NCBI GenBank assembly: GCA_019914945.1
Contig: CM034111.1
Span: forward strand, 3,844,001 to 3,908,000
Length of the DNA stretch: 64,000 nucleotides
Source: Typha latifolia
Taxonomy: Eukaryota; Streptophyta; Magnoliopsida; Poales; Typhaceae
Direction: 5' to 3'
Part shown: piece after piece, positions 37,615 to 56,500 of the stretch
Layout: every line of letters begins with the position of its first letter
Position numbering within the stretch: the first letter of the stretch is position 1
Notes under the pieces: model-generated
Database searches by the model: none
What the model was told of the DNA's origin: nothing
What the model saw: the letters and a program-made list of their open reading frames with translations, nothing else
Translations under genes and position numbers: made by a program

Positions 37615-39734
37615 ATGGCACTTCTCTGTCCCTCGTATCCTTTTCTTCTCTCTTCCAGCGTTCGAACACTTGAGCCAATCCATACTACTCTTCTTGCCAC
37701 TTCTTTCGGTAGCAGCAGTGGTTGCAGTAACTACACACAAAGGGGAGTTTTGAGGAGGAGAGGAGGAAAGAAGTGGACTGGAGAATGCTGGGCCGCCGTG
37801 GTGGAGGGGGTCCAGGAGGAGGAGGAAGTGTTGCATCCGAAGGAGGCGGCGGAGGTGGCCGGAGCGGTGGAGTATGACTGGAGGGAGGAGTGGTACCCTC
37901 TCTATTTGTCGGCGGAGGTGCCCGATGACGCAGGGATAGGGCTCACGGTTTTCGACAAGCAGATCGTGCTGTACCGGGATGGCGACGGTGTACTCCGGTG
38001 CCATGAGGATCGATGTCCGCATAGGTACGTCAATCCGATCGTTCTCTATCAGCTTAAGATTTTTGCCTCATAAATTATTGTCAAATATTTGCTATTTAAA
38101 TATGAAAAAGATTACCTTGGATCTTAAATTGAGTGCTGCGCAAAGAATTAATGTAAGAAACCATTCAAAATAAGGAAAATCTTTGAGGTCATAGACCCAC
38201 TTTACTGCATGAGTCCAAAGACGGCCATTAGAGGAATCAAAGTAAGCTTTTCCCTTGCTATCCTCTGTTTCTACTCAAACTTGCACATAAGTTATGCTTT
38301 GATTGTTGGGATTAGGCAGCAATAGGACAGCATCAAATAGAAATAAACTAATTATAATCTCGTCAATCTTTGTAAATACTTAAATTTTTATGTCGAAAAT
38401 TTCTAGATTGGCGAAACTCTCCGAGGGTCAGCTAGTTGACGGAAAACTAGAATGCCTCTATCACGGTTGGCAGTTCGACGGCGACGGCAAATGCACCAAG
38501 ATACCTCAGGTCTCAATCTATTATTAATTCCCTCCCCTCGGTTCCAATTATTTAGAAAAAAAAAAAAGAGAGAAGACCGTCTTGGATCCAAACTTAACCC
38601 GGAGAACTCATGCAGTTGCCGGCGGGAGCCAAGATCCCACGCAACGCCTGCACGAAGACGTACCAAGTCCGCGACTCCCAAGGCGTGGTGTGGGTCTGGA
38701 TGTCGGATAACACCCCGCCCAACCCCGATAAGCTCCCCTTATTTGACCACTATTCCCGCCCCGGCTTCCAGGACTTATCCACTATCCACGAGCTCCCCTA
38801 CGACCACTCCATCCTCTTGGAGAACCTCATGGATCCCGCCCACGTGGCCATCTCCCACGACCGCACGGATTGGACGGCGAAGCGAGAAGACGCCCAGCCG
38901 CTCGTCTTCCACGTCACGGAGCGGACCCCACGTGGCTTCGCCGGGCAATGGGGTCGATCCAGGAACCCCAACCTCTTGAACTTCCTTCGTTTCCAAGCCC
39001 CGTGCGTGCTCTCGAACGACTTAGAATTCACGGATAAGAATGGCGTCAAGCAATACTTCTCAGCTCTTTTCCTCTGTAGACCCGCGGGGCAAGGGAAGTC
39101 GATGCTCATAGTGAGATTTGGAGCAAGTACGAGGTCCTTTTTGGCAAAGGTGGTGCCCAAATGGTTCCTGCACCAGAATGCAGGCAAGGTATTTGAGCAA
39201 GACATGGGCTTTTTGTCATCCCAGAATGAAGTTTTGATGAGGGAGAACGTGGCTACTAAGGACTTGTATCTTAACCTCAAGTCTTCAGACACTTGGGTGG
39301 TGGAGTATAGGAAGTGGATGGACAAGGTTGGCCATGGCATGCCTTACTACTTCGGGCACAGCAGCGTTCGGCTACCGGAGAAGCCGGCGGTTGTCGAACA
39401 CGCGCCGGCTGGGCTCGTGGCCGGGATTTCGGCTTCTTTTCCGGCCAAGGGAGGGGTAGGGAGTTTGCATGCGCCCAACTTGGCTAATAGATACTACCGC
39501 CATGTGGTGCATTGCAAGAGTTGTAGAGGTGTTGTTAGAGAATTCCAAGTGTGGGTGAATGCGTTCAGAATTCTCGCTGCTGCTGCTTTGGCTGCTGCAG
39601 TCTTGGCTTCTGCGAGGAAGTGGAAGGTTGCGTTCTTGGTTGCTTCTGGGGTTCTCTTGGCTGGGTCTCATGCTTTCTCTAGTGTTGTTGCTCTCATAAC
39701 AACAAACTTTATTAGAACTCATAGAAGATTGTGA
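37615..39734 (+). CDS. PTC52: PTC52/PAO-type Rieske non-heme iron oxygenase (chloroplast)
   Basis: Three exons, 37615-38024, 38407-38509 and 38616-39734, give 543 residues. The N-terminus is Ser/Thr-rich and acidic-poor, as in a chloroplast transit peptide. The Rieske [2Fe-2S] site is C134-P-H136 and C153-LY-H156 with the usual 16-residue spacing. The mononuclear iron site is D244-PA-H247-VAIS-H252. A C-terminal CxxC (C471, C474; HCKSC) and one or two hydrophobic segments (about 487-505 and 512-535) mark the PAO/TIC55/PTC52 family. The blocks [20 protein letters not shown] and HAPNLANRY match what I recall of PTC52 better than PAO or TIC55. PTC52 is linked to protochlorophyllide oxidation and the protochlorophyllide-dependent translocon at the plastid envelope. 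The intron positions split the Rieske domain. Exons are GC-rich compared with the introns. Confidence 0.93.
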
Positions 39735-39854
39735 GTGTTTGAAAGTGTAAGATTCGATGGCAAGAAGGATGGCATATGTTAGATACTATAGGATGATGCT
39801 TGGTTTTTCTGGAAGTTGTGATAGATTAATTTAAGCATTAATGCTAAATTTATT

Positions 39855-39860
39855 AATAAA
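39855..39860 (+). terminator. Polyadenylation signal of the Rieske oxygenase gene
   Basis: AATAAA 121 nt after the stop codon, in ATTTATTAATAAAAGG. Confidence 0.55.
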
Positions 39861-39879
39861 AGGTTGTTGAACAGCATCT

Positions 39880-40609
39880 TTTCCAGTAATCTTGTGGTCT
39901 AAGATGCACTACGAGATTATATACTAAGCCATAATATATATTATCGGTCCATTATTTAATAGTTTACAATTTTAAATTAGTGATTATCTAGGAAGAAATT
40001 TAGAGTGAATGATCAACAGGTCATGAGTTCAAATCTCACCTGTTTCTCTCTATTTATACTGAGTGGTTGGTTGAAACAAATAGATAGAGTTAGGCAACAT
40101 TAAACATGATATAATTCTTACTTGTTGGTAAAAACATGCATGTAGAAGGGATTGAAAGTAAAAGCTCTATCTTGACATTCATATTAGTTTATGCGTGGAT
40201 AAATATCATATGGAGATATAATTTATTGATATTGAATAAGACATACATTTGTCCAACTCAAAGGTCAGATTGACATTTCTCAATCTTCTCATAACCAAAT
40301 TTGAAGGATATATTAGAGATTCATATGAAAATAAGTAGCTGACCATACCATTTTAATTTTAACAATTGGCAGCAACTCTATCTCCTCACAGCAGTACAAA
40401 TTACATCCATTTTGTATCTACCTTCTACTTCTTAATGCGAAGATTAACAAATCACAGCTTATTCTTCTAACAATTGGCAGTAGCTCTATCTCAGCAATAC
40501 ATATTACAACACTTCTGTCTCTACCTCGTACTATTTAAGATTCCTCTCCTTTGTAACGCTCTCCATTCTACAACAATCCCGAAGTTGATATTGTTGACAA
40601 ACTCTTCAC
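39880..40609. other. Spacer and upstream region of the LTP-like pseudogene
   Basis: Contains an imperfect tandem duplication: AACAATTGGCAGCAACTCTA (from about 40364) recurs as AACAATTGGCAGTAGCTCTA (from about 40470), each followed by related CAGCA/TACAAATTACA-like sequence. Otherwise nothing recognised. Confidence 0.5.
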
Positions 40610-40617
40610 TATAAATA
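40610..40617 (+). promoter_or_regulatory. TATA box of the LTP-like pseudogene
   Basis: TATAAATA in CACTATAAATAGGTAC, 80 nt upstream of the ATG at 40697. It is a textbook core promoter, still intact. Confidence 0.6.
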
Positions 40618-40696
40618 GGTACTAGGCCCTCTCCATTCTTGTGCCCATTACAACAACACCAGTAGAGAGATTACAATATTCTACTAGAGAGGACTG

Positions 40697-41109
40697 ATGG
40701 CAAACTCTGCACTGCTTGTTCTTAGCCTTGGCAGTAGCCCTACCGGTAACCCTAGTCTCCAGCCAGGAAGCTGATCTGCATCAGACTTGGTGAAGATATT
40801 TCTCCATTGCCAAGAGTATGTACAGGACAAAGGAGAGATAATAGAGCCCTCAATTAGTTGTTGTCACCAGCTGCAGCAAGTAGATTTGATTTGCATCTGC
40901 CAGTATAATCCACATTGATCAGCATGGAGAAGGTAGTCTATGTTGCAGAAAAATGCAACCAGCCTCTTCCTACTGGAACTAAATGTGGAAGTAAGCTTGA
41001 TATGTATGTTTCACTAATGCATCTTGTGATTTTCTTAATTTAAAAGTATGTTTGATTAATGATTATATATATTTTTTCCTTTTTTGAAGGTTATACGCCT
41101 GCCACATAG
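40697..41109 (+). pseudogene. Broken lipid-transfer / hydrophobic-seed-type (eight-Cys motif) protein gene
   Basis: Pieces of a small secreted Cys-rich protein appear in order but in different frames. MANSALLVLS from 40697; then, shifted by one base, LAVALPVTLVSSQEADLHQ from 40728; then CQEYVQDKGEIIEP, CCHQLQQVDLICICQYN in a third segment beginning near 40784; then ISMEKVVYVAEKCNQPLP, TGTKCGS from 40918 in yet another frame. Stops (40791, 40916) interrupt the pieces. The CC and CxC spacing fits the LTP/2S-albumin eight-Cys fold. An intron survives: donor GTAAGC at 40991 and acceptor AG at 41088-41089 join GGA-A to GT-TAT, giving GSYTPAT and a stop at 41107-41109. So it is an unprocessed, recently broken gene, not a retrocopy. 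Sequencing errors could explain single shifts but hardly all three. Confidence 0.8.
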
Positions 41110-41970
41110 GTTTCAACTGATGGCAGGATGACCAAGGAGATAGGAAGAAAAAAAAGAAGAGAAGCCCCTGCGATGGCTTAACTAGTAACATTACTCAAGA
41201 GTAGTTGTATTTGACAGTAATTGCTATAAAAAAAAATAAAGATTATGGTGTTACCAAAGATCATAAGAAATTTTATTTATAGCAATCAACCTGTGCTTTG
41301 CATGCCTAACAATTTCAAGTAAAAAACTTAAAATCACAACAGGCTTAGAAGGAAAATAGATAGAAGTAAAACTGATATCAAATGTAACTAAACTGGGCAT
41401 TAGTATGTTTCAACTAATTAAACCGGGAAGACTATGTGCTGTTGTAACATCAGCCAGTGTTGAATAGTTATATGAACAATTAGCATAGATCAGACATATT
41501 AGCATTGTTTCCAGCAACAAAGATGTCAAGGGCTTTGATCAGAAACAACTATATTCTTCCTGAAATGCACCTCAAAATAAAGTTGCATAGGTGAAAAAAA
41601 AAGAGGGGAAAAATACTTCAGGTCTTTCTTCTTGTTGATAGAGGTGCATCAGTTAACAGTTGGTGCTTCATAAGTTACACAGGTCAAGGGGATATAGAAA
41701 CCTCTCCTTAATTTGCAGGTTGTGATTTGTTCAAATTTTGAGTATCACACATAAAAGTGCTCTTGATGGCTAGCTTCCCTTTGATAGATGATGGTTTAAC
41801 TTCTAAGGGACGAACTCCTTTTTCATTGATATGTTGTGCAAAATACTCAAATGGGTGAAGGAAGCGGAAGCAAAACCCTTCACCCTCAAACAAATCCAAG
41901 TGGAATAGCAATAATTTGGGGCAAACCAAATATTAGCAAAGCTAATATCAATATCTATGTGAGAACTCCA
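41110..41970. other. Intergenic region
   Basis: No gene recognised. The first 100-150 bp may be the former 3' UTR of the LTP-like gene. Confidence 0.4.
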
Positions 41971-41974
41971 AATG

Positions 41975-42590
41975 CAAGATGCTAGTTGTAGAGAACTTCA
42001 AATACCCAAGGTAATCACAAACATGAACACCAAATCAATGCAAATCATGAAGAGAAAAGAGGGAGAGACACGATTTACGTGGTTCGGCGATGTGCCTACG
42101 TCCACGGGCGGAGCAATCTTCAATCCACTATGCAAATCTTCAAATACAAAGAGATTACAACTCTAATCTCTCTCTAAACAATGGTGGCTCTCCCTTACAA
42201 GCTTTTCTCTCTTGCAAAATGCCCACGCTCAACCCTAAAACCCAACATTTCTATTTATAGGCCCGGTTCAGAATTGGGTTTTTCCGCATCGCGTTCGAAC
42301 GCCCTCGGGGCGTGTTCGAACGCCCTCGGGGCGCGTTCGAACGCGCCTAGTGCAAATGCAGACTGGCGTTCGAACGGCCAAAGCCCCGTTCGAACGCCTG
42401 CAGAAACTGCTGCTCTCGGGTTGGCTCACGTTCGAATGCGGCTGGGGCCGTTCGAACGCCTGCATCACAGACTGCTCTCTGTCTGGAGCCCGCATTCGAA
42501 CGCCCCCAGGGCCCGTTCGAACGCGCGGCACAGAAATGTTGATATTTTGCTGAAACTGAATTTGAGCCAATTTTTAACATGATATCCTTC
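41975..42590. repeat. GTTCGAAC-rich dispersed repeat, copy 2
   Basis: Well preserved copy. GATTTACGTGGTTCGGC and CCTACGTCCACGG near 42070-42100, CTATTTATAGGCCCGGTTC near 42250, then within 42290-42525 about ten GTTCGAA(C/T) palindromes, mostly as CGTTCGAACGCC. It ends in CTGAAACTGAATTTGAGCC. Aligns with 29405-29945. Long overlapping frames in several phases come from the palindromes. Confidence 0.75.
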
Positions 42591-42594
42591 TCAA

Positions 42595-43396
42595 ATGTCA
42601 CAATCTTGTAATGACAGCACCAGCAAATAGATTCTCTTGCAGACAACCTCAAAAAATTGCAAAAAGCTCCTGGTTGCATCAAACCCGCCTGAGCCTGATT
42701 GTCAAGGCATCACAGGTTTATCTTAGAACTGGGAGCTGGGGAAGCAATGCCCAAAAGATATGCATGTGACAAAGGAAATCGTGTACTAAACTAACATTAG
42801 ATTTCATCATGCAAACATAAAGGCGTGAAACAACTTTAACTTCCCTTCAAACTTTTAATTGAAAGTTTAATAATAAGAAAAAGGAAAATAAATATAACCA
42901 TGTAAAGGAACTCAAGTTGTGATCAGACCTACATGTACCCAAAACTAATTTGCAACAAAGAGATGGTCTTCAAATAACTAACCTTAGATTTCAGCAAATG
43001 CAAATAAAATGATGCTTCATGTTTACAACTTCCTTTCCTACTTCTATCGGCAAGTAGAGTGATAGGAAAAAGACAACAAAATATGACTCTAGAAAGGGAT
43101 TTGAGTTATATTTCATGCACTTACACAATCTTTGTTATGTCTTTGTCCTCGTCTTTCTGGTCAACATATTTGAAAAAGGACAGACAATAAGGAACCAGCA
43201 AACAATGATTACCGTTGAAATTTAGACAAGTCCAGTTAACTTCTATAGGCAAGTTGCAGGGAAAAGAGTACTTCATCAGATAAAGACTTTTGCATTTGCC
43301 CCAACTCAATAACATTTTACAGAAGATCGTAACTGGTAATAGGAATCTGATATACATAGGAGGGAGACAGAAAGAAGATTCATTTTACAATTTACC
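42595..43396. other. 3' flank of the TGS1-like gene
   Basis: No gene seen; the part next to 43397 should be the 3' UTR of the minus-strand gene. Confidence 0.4.
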
Positions 43397-49487
<6,091 letters not shown>

Positions 49488-50544
49488 ATGGCGGATTCCC
49501 ACCACGAAGAAGAATACCTCGACGTCCTCACGATGACCGGGGAGAAGACCGGCGTTTCCAAGCCTAGGTTCGTCTTCCCATCTCCTTAACCCAAGAGCAC
49601 CTCTTCTTCTTTCTGATCTCCCCTCCAATTTTTGATCCGATTCTTTCGATCTCAGGAGCCTCGTTCATTCCGATGGGGATTACCATCGAGCGGTGCACGT
49701 TTGGATCTACTCGGAGAGCACTCGGGAGCTCCTCTTGCAGAGGCGAGCCGATTGCAAGGACTCGTGGCCCGGGTTATGGGATATCTCCAGCGCGGGACAC
49801 ATCTCGGCGGGGGATTCTTCCCTTTTGAGCGCCAGGTAGAGGAATCCTGAAGTTTTTTTTTTTTCGTTTTCTTAGATGGTTTGGAATCAGAATTGTTGTG
49901 TTGGTAGATATCGGCCTTGTTTGATGGGTCGTTGCCCTAAATATGCCGTTTTTTGTTGATCTAATTGCGATCAGTTTGATAACGATCTACATTCTCCAAT
50001 TTGAGATGGATGGCCAGGCATGGTTCATCACTGTTAGGACCACGTTCCTAACTCGAAATGACAACAGAAAATAAAGAATAAGAGGAAAAGAATAGGGAAT
50101 ATCAAGAAAAGGAAATAGTTTAATAAGGAAAAACCAGTTAATTCCTAATACTATTGGTATACCGTTAGGGATGTAATTTAGCCAAGCTTGATCAGGCCAA
50201 GCTCTGACCAAACTTGAATTGAAATTAATTTCGAGCCTATATTTGTGCTCAAGCTTGAACTGAAATTATTTTAATTTGAGCCAATTTTGAGCTCGAGTGG
50301 AGCTCGAGCCTAAACGAACCGACCAATAAACAATTTCAAGCCTTAATCAAGTCAAGCCAAATTTTATGCAACCTTGAATTAAATTAAGCTTGAATCAAGT
50401 TTAAAATAAAATATAATTAAAAAAATATAAACTAATAGAATTAAAATTTAGAACTAAACTTTATAAGATCAAAGTACATAAAAATCCATTTAAGTAAATC
50501 TTAAAATATAAGAGAATTGTAGTATAATATAGAAAATATTATTC

Positions 50545-50586
<42 letters not shown>

Positions 50587-53500
50587 TTCGAGCCTTATTC
50601 TAGCTTATTTGATTGAGCTGGCTTTGATCAAGCTTGGCTTGCAATTATTTTTGATCCTATTTTGAAGATCAAGCTCAGCTCAACTCGTTTCCAGCTAAGC
50701 TTGATCGAGCGTTATCAAGCCGGCTTGATTGTTTTGACAGCCTTATATATAGTTGTATCATTCTCTATTCCTAAGAACAACCTCGCCTTCAAGGTTGGGA
50801 ATGAATGAACACTAAATTTTTTTCTTTGATAATCATAGGGCTCCAAGTGGCAACCTCGAGGTCTAGACCTGGTTCAATCATCAATAATCTCTTTTGCTCA
50901 CAACGAGGCCCCTTATGCCACTCATCACGATAGAAACAAAGACCTTTCGATGTTCTTTCAACTCTTTATCAGTTAATTGTTTTGACTATTCCGCACGATT
51001 CTAGTCCCCTTCACGTGTAGGTGTAGGGAAACATCTGCCGGTTCTCATCTTTTTGCTCCTCTGGCAAATAGGCAAATGAGATTGTTGCAATTGTTTTTCG
51101 AGGCCAGTACATCTTGATCTCATGGTGAATTTTCTCATTTAGCCCTTCTACAAATGTTCCCACAAATTGGCTTAGACCAATTCACGCTCGGTTTGCTAAA
51201 AGCTCAAACCAGCTTTGATATTTAACATAGGTAAAGTCTGCCAAATTTTTGCAAGTGCTGTGTGAACATTATCCTAACCATATGGCCCAATCAAACTATA
51301 AACCCATGCACTCTTCCCAGGTAGGAATACTGTGACTTGATTCAAACCTGTCATACTATTGGATAGCCTCATCTTCTAAGTTGATGGAAGCAATTTCTCT
51401 CTTCCTGTGTGCGGGAGTTTGATAGATTCAGAAATAATGTTCTGCATGCAAAATCCAACCCATTGAATGTTCTCTTTTCAAACGACGAAATTCTATCTTC
51501 ATCTGCAAATAACTGTAATCACAAACTAACACTGTGACATTAAGGAGAATGATGACAAGGCTCTTCAGGAATAAGGTTTGTTATTGAAACAATATAAAGC
51601 CTAATCCTAGATTGGATTTGAAGAGAAGAAAGGAAGATGGGAGAAGATTTGGTGAAAAATGTATTGCTTGATATGATAGAGAGGGACTTGGCCCTATTTA
51701 TACAAAGTTATCATATATCTAAATAAATAAATAAAATATAACATAATAACTCTAATACCCCCCTCAAACTTAAGGTAGATTATAAACCGAGAGTTTGCTA
51801 AATAGATACTCAAAACACGGAAGAGGAAGAGACTTCATGAAGAAGTCGACAATTTGCTTCGCAGTGCTGAGGCAATGGAGAGAAATGATGCCAGCTCGGT
51901 ACTCCTGGTGAGTGTAGTGCATATCGACTTTAATGTGCTTCGTCCTCTCATGAAAAATAGAATTTCAGCGAGCTTTTTAGCACTATCATTATCGACATGA
52001 AGAGGAATTGGGAAGGGCAATGGAACACCCATATCAGTAAGGAGGCGACGAAGCTAAACAATCTCCTTAGTTACCGCACACATAGTATGATACTCTGACT
52101 CAATACTAAAGTGAGACACCACATTCTATTTTTTGCTATGCTAGAAAATCAGGGAGTCTCCCTAAAAAGATGCAAAAGCCAGTAATAGAATTTTGATTAG
52201 ACTTGTCACTTGTATAGTCTGTATCGGAATAAGCTTGCAGAGCCAAGATGGAAGTCGATAGTATGAAAAGAGAGTGGATGATGGTGCTACGAAGATATCG
52301 AAGAATTCACATAAGAGTAGCATAGTGGGTTGTTCGAGAAGCCTGCATGAACTGAGTGACAAGATAAACTGCATGAGAGATATCATGTTAAGTAATGGTC
52401 AGGTAGACGAGTGCCTCGACTAGCTGACAATATCTAGTCGCATCTGGAAGAAGCTGACCGTTATTAGGCTGAAGCTTCACATGAAGCTCAACTAGGGTAG
52501 CAGCAGGACAAGTGTCAGTGATAGTAGCACGACTGAGAATGTCTGTAATATACTTTTGCTGGGACAATAAAAGACCATGGGATGACTGAATGCTGACTCG
52601 ATATATGACCTAAACGCCGATGCCATATATCTGAAGGAGATAGAGGAGTGACGGGACAAACACTAGCACTAGGTGAAGGAAGGTGAAGCTGGTCCAGATA
52701 GTAGAGCCTATGAATCCGATTACCGGTCCTAATCTTGCACAACATAAGAAGTAGAAGAGAAGGACACAGTAATAACAAGAGTCGAAAGCTGAGTAATAGA
52801 AATAAGGCTTATTGTAAGATCGAAAATAAGCCAAACATTCGACAAAGTAAAATGGCTAGTAGGATCAGTGGTGGGGTAATGTAACCAATGTGAGAAATGG
52901 GGTAATGAATCTTATCAGCAGTGTGAACATAAGGAAGGGCAGTGGAGGCAGGAGTGAGACTAGTGAAAATGGAAGAATCATCAGTAATATAATGTGAGGC
53001 GCCAAAATAAAAAATTCAGGATTTAATTATACTAGAGAAAGCAGAGGTAGAAATAGAGGCACTAGTGAAGCTGAGACTCTCATGACTGATCGGAACAAAC
53101 GATGCCATTACTAGATATAAAATCTATCTGTCACCTTGAGGGTGTTTCGAAATTATCTGACTTGGGCCTTTCGTCGAGCTCCTGATGAATAATACTACTA
53201 ACTTTGACACACTGTCAAATAGATGCTAAATTTGGACAGATCTGCTGAAAACTTAAGGGCTAATGAGCAATTGCTGAAAACAAAACTGCTAAAGAATGAG
53301 AGCTTGACACAGTAAAATTTCATTGAACACTAGGTGGGCACTCGTTGAAAAACAGTTCTGCTGCTGCCCTTGACATATTGAACTGTTGTCAAACACCTAG
53401 TGGGCATCACTGAAAACATTGCCTAGTGCTGTGTGGCTTTTTGTCAAACACTTGGAGAGCAAGCCTTTAGGGCTTCCTTGACTTCAATGCCAAGACTAGT

Positions 53501-56500
53501 GGGCTGTAGAAAGAGTGAAATATGATTCCTTGGCTGGTGGAGTCAGTGCGGCTTTTCTTTGAACAGTTGGTGAGCAAGCCTTCAAGGCTTCCTTATCTTC
53601 AATTCCAACAACAACGGGCTGCAGCAGAAGTGAAGTAGGGAAGGTAGCTTCACTGACCCACAATGGAGCTAGCTGCAAGAGAAGACGGCACTGTTGGAGC
53701 TGTGGAAGAAGTGATGTCTGACGTGGTCGACGGGTGCGACGCGGTTTGGGGAGGTTACAGCGAGAAGAGCTAGTTTTTTCACCAGGAATTTGTAGACAGC
53801 TACTGTTGGAGCTGCTCACAGGGAGGAGGCCATGAGGGAGCTGCTCATCGAAGAGCTCGGATTGAGCCAATATGTCTAGATTGAATTTGGAGCGGAGAGG
53901 AAGAGGGGAGAAAATTTGGTAAATGTATTGCTTGATATGATAGAGATGGACTTGGCCCTATTTATACAAAGTCACCATATATCTTAATAAATAAATAACA
54001 TATAACATAATAACTCTAATAGTTATTATCTTCTTCCTGTGATCTTCTTGATTATCTTGGTGTACCAAGGATAGATCGATAACTATAGAACCCATTGTAG
54101 ATCCTTGTGGGCCCTTCACCAAATGTGATAGCATATCAAAAGGCAAATCAAATTTCTTGCTAATGTTAGATACATCAGCTTGAAGCTTTTCAATGCTCTT
54201 TCCATGCTTTTGCAGCAGCTCCCATGGTGGGTGATTTGTTCATCACATTCTACGTTTGATCTTGTATTCTTGTCATGATGATGCCGAAAATCGATAGCTT
54301 TGATGCCAAATGTTAGGACCACGTTCCTAACTCAAGAAATCACAACTGGAAATAAAGAATAAAAGGAAAAGATTAATCACTTCAAGGGGATCTACCTCCA
54401 AAAGCCTAAGGCAAATCATATTTAATTTCAGATGCTGAGAAGAGCAGAAGCTTTCATAATTGTTTGGTAACTAGTTCTCTTATTTTACGCTTTTGTGCAA
54501 TCTATCTATCTATCAGAAATTCTTTACTTGCTTATCTGTAGTCATGCTACTATAGCAGTTATTGCATACTGCTCGTCTTTTCAGTGAGACCTAATGACTG
54601 CTCTTCTGATTTAGCAATTCACTTTAATGTTATATATGGCTAATGAAAGCACTATATATTTTCAGAAGGGAGCTTCATGAAGAGCTAGGCATAAGCCTTC
54701 CAAGTGATGCATTTGAGTTGATTTTCGTTTTTCTTCAGGAATGGTTGGTAAATTTCCTTTTTGTTTCTCCTAGTTTGTCTAGTTAGTTGTTGCTTTTGTT
54801 GAAATGCTGCATTCCTAGATAAGGACTTAAGTACTTAACAAATACTATGTTTCTCTCAGTTATGCATGAGATTGGAACAGTAATACTGGCTAAGTTCAGA
54901 TTCTCAGATTCATTTCATTTAGGATGTGCATTATGTGCAAAAGGCTTTTTAACTTAACATCTTAATCTGGCCACATTTTCATGACACTTGGATATAGAGC
55001 CAGGTTACCTCTATTAATTAAATTTAGTGGAACAGGAACTAAAGTTGTAGAAACGATGTTGATGTACTTTGTCTTTTTGCCAAATTTATGGACAGAGAAT
55101 AACCTCACTTTATTAACTGATTAATTGGACCCAATAGTAAGTTAGTAACTATCGACTACTGATACCATGTTTTGGGTCACTAATTGGTTATATCTGAAGA
55201 GAACCATGTGGTTTTGTTTGACTTTTAAGAATGCCATTATCCAGAACAGAATTTGGATCCAATATGAACCAGATTATTGATTTATTGTTATTATAGTCGC
55301 CTAGTGTCATTTAATTATTTCCATGTTAAATTGACGGAAGTTCCTTTGATGCTTGATTTTCCTCTTCTCTGAAGATTCAAAATCTTGAAAGATATTCTGA
55401 TGATACTTGTTTCAGTTTCTTCTTCTGAAGATTCAATATCTCCAACAGATTCATGGGTTCAATATCTCACCATGTCATGTTCTCTTTGCAATTATGCGAT
55501 TCCTATTGTGTAGATTGATATTTGCTCAGCATTAGGTCAATTTGTTTTGTTTGCACAAAGAAACTTCCTTTTGAATGGTAACGGTAGCTGAATGCAATTT
55601 GGCGGACTCCTTTTATATGAACGGGTGAAGTTCTGAAGCATAGATTACAAAATTTGGAACTGTGGTTTTCTAAAGTGGTTTTGAGTTTTATTACTTTATT
55701 GACTTATAAACACCAATTTCTTTACTAGGTGCTTGATTTAGATTTTTCTACAGTTTCTATTAGAACAAACCAAGGGATTCACTTCATTCTTGTGGTGCAG
55801 TATTATCAATGATGGAAGGTACATCAACAATGAATTCAATGATGTATATCTTGTGACAACTTTGGCTCCGATTCCTCTTGAGGCCTTTACTCTTCAAGTA
55901 AGCAATCTTGCTATATATTTGATACTTCTATGTATTTCATATCTATAGATGTTTATTTACTTGATAAATAATCTATCAAATCTTACAAGAAAAAAGTTGT
56001 ATTTATCAACGATGGCCGTGCCGACTGTCACTTAGCATGCCGATCGGTACTTAGCATGTCGTGGGCGTATTGACACGTGGCATGAAGGGTGCTTCACGAC
56101 ATCTCTTCTAGTGACGATCCACTCGTCATCGACGTCATTGCTCGTCTTCGCCCTTTGCTGCTTGCCATTGACCTTGCTGTCATCGCTATTTGCTGACGAG
56201 CGTCGATGGCGAGTGATGAAATATGAAGGTGAGTAGTCTCCCTCTCTTGCGGTACACGGTTAGCAAGTGTTGTGCCTGTGGCACGACCATCCTTAGTATT
56301 TATGTTCGTCATCTTTCCACAATTTTAGGTGCCTTGAAACGATATGCACCATGTTAACTCACTGACTACTCTAGAAGCTTGAGCTATTAGAGAACGGTGT
56401 TTTTTAATTTTATATTCTAACATTCCTCACTTAAGTGTTTGAAACATTTTTGATTGGTCTGAAGAGTGGACTTGACTTTAATGGAGGGATGATTTTTATT

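Larger units (their letters stand above)
50032..54375 (-). mobile_element. Ty3/gypsy-type LTR retrotransposon, degraded, with nested insertions
   Basis: Oriented opposite to the NUDT3 gene. 3' LTR 50032-50779 (interrupted by a hAT element), ending CCTAACA on the minus strand. The polypurine tract CCTTGAAGGCGAGGT lies just outside it near 50780-50795. At the other end a truncated 5' LTR (54311-54375) shares TGTTAGGACCACGTTCCTAA and is followed on the minus strand by a primer-binding-like TTTGGCATCAAAGC (54297-54310). Between them are gag remnants with many stops, including a zinc-knuckle-like Cys/His segment around 50890-50930. No reverse transcriptase is left. Split by the copia element at 51585-54021. 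Confidence 0.75.

Noticed and set aside
40020..40042. B-box-like GAGTTCAAATCTC suggesting a tRNA or SINE
   Set aside because: No acceptor stem, no convincing A box and no poly(A)-type tail.
42181..42682. Overlapping 100-133-codon frames on both strands
   Set aside because: Produced by the GTTCGAAC palindromes, which read open in several phases.
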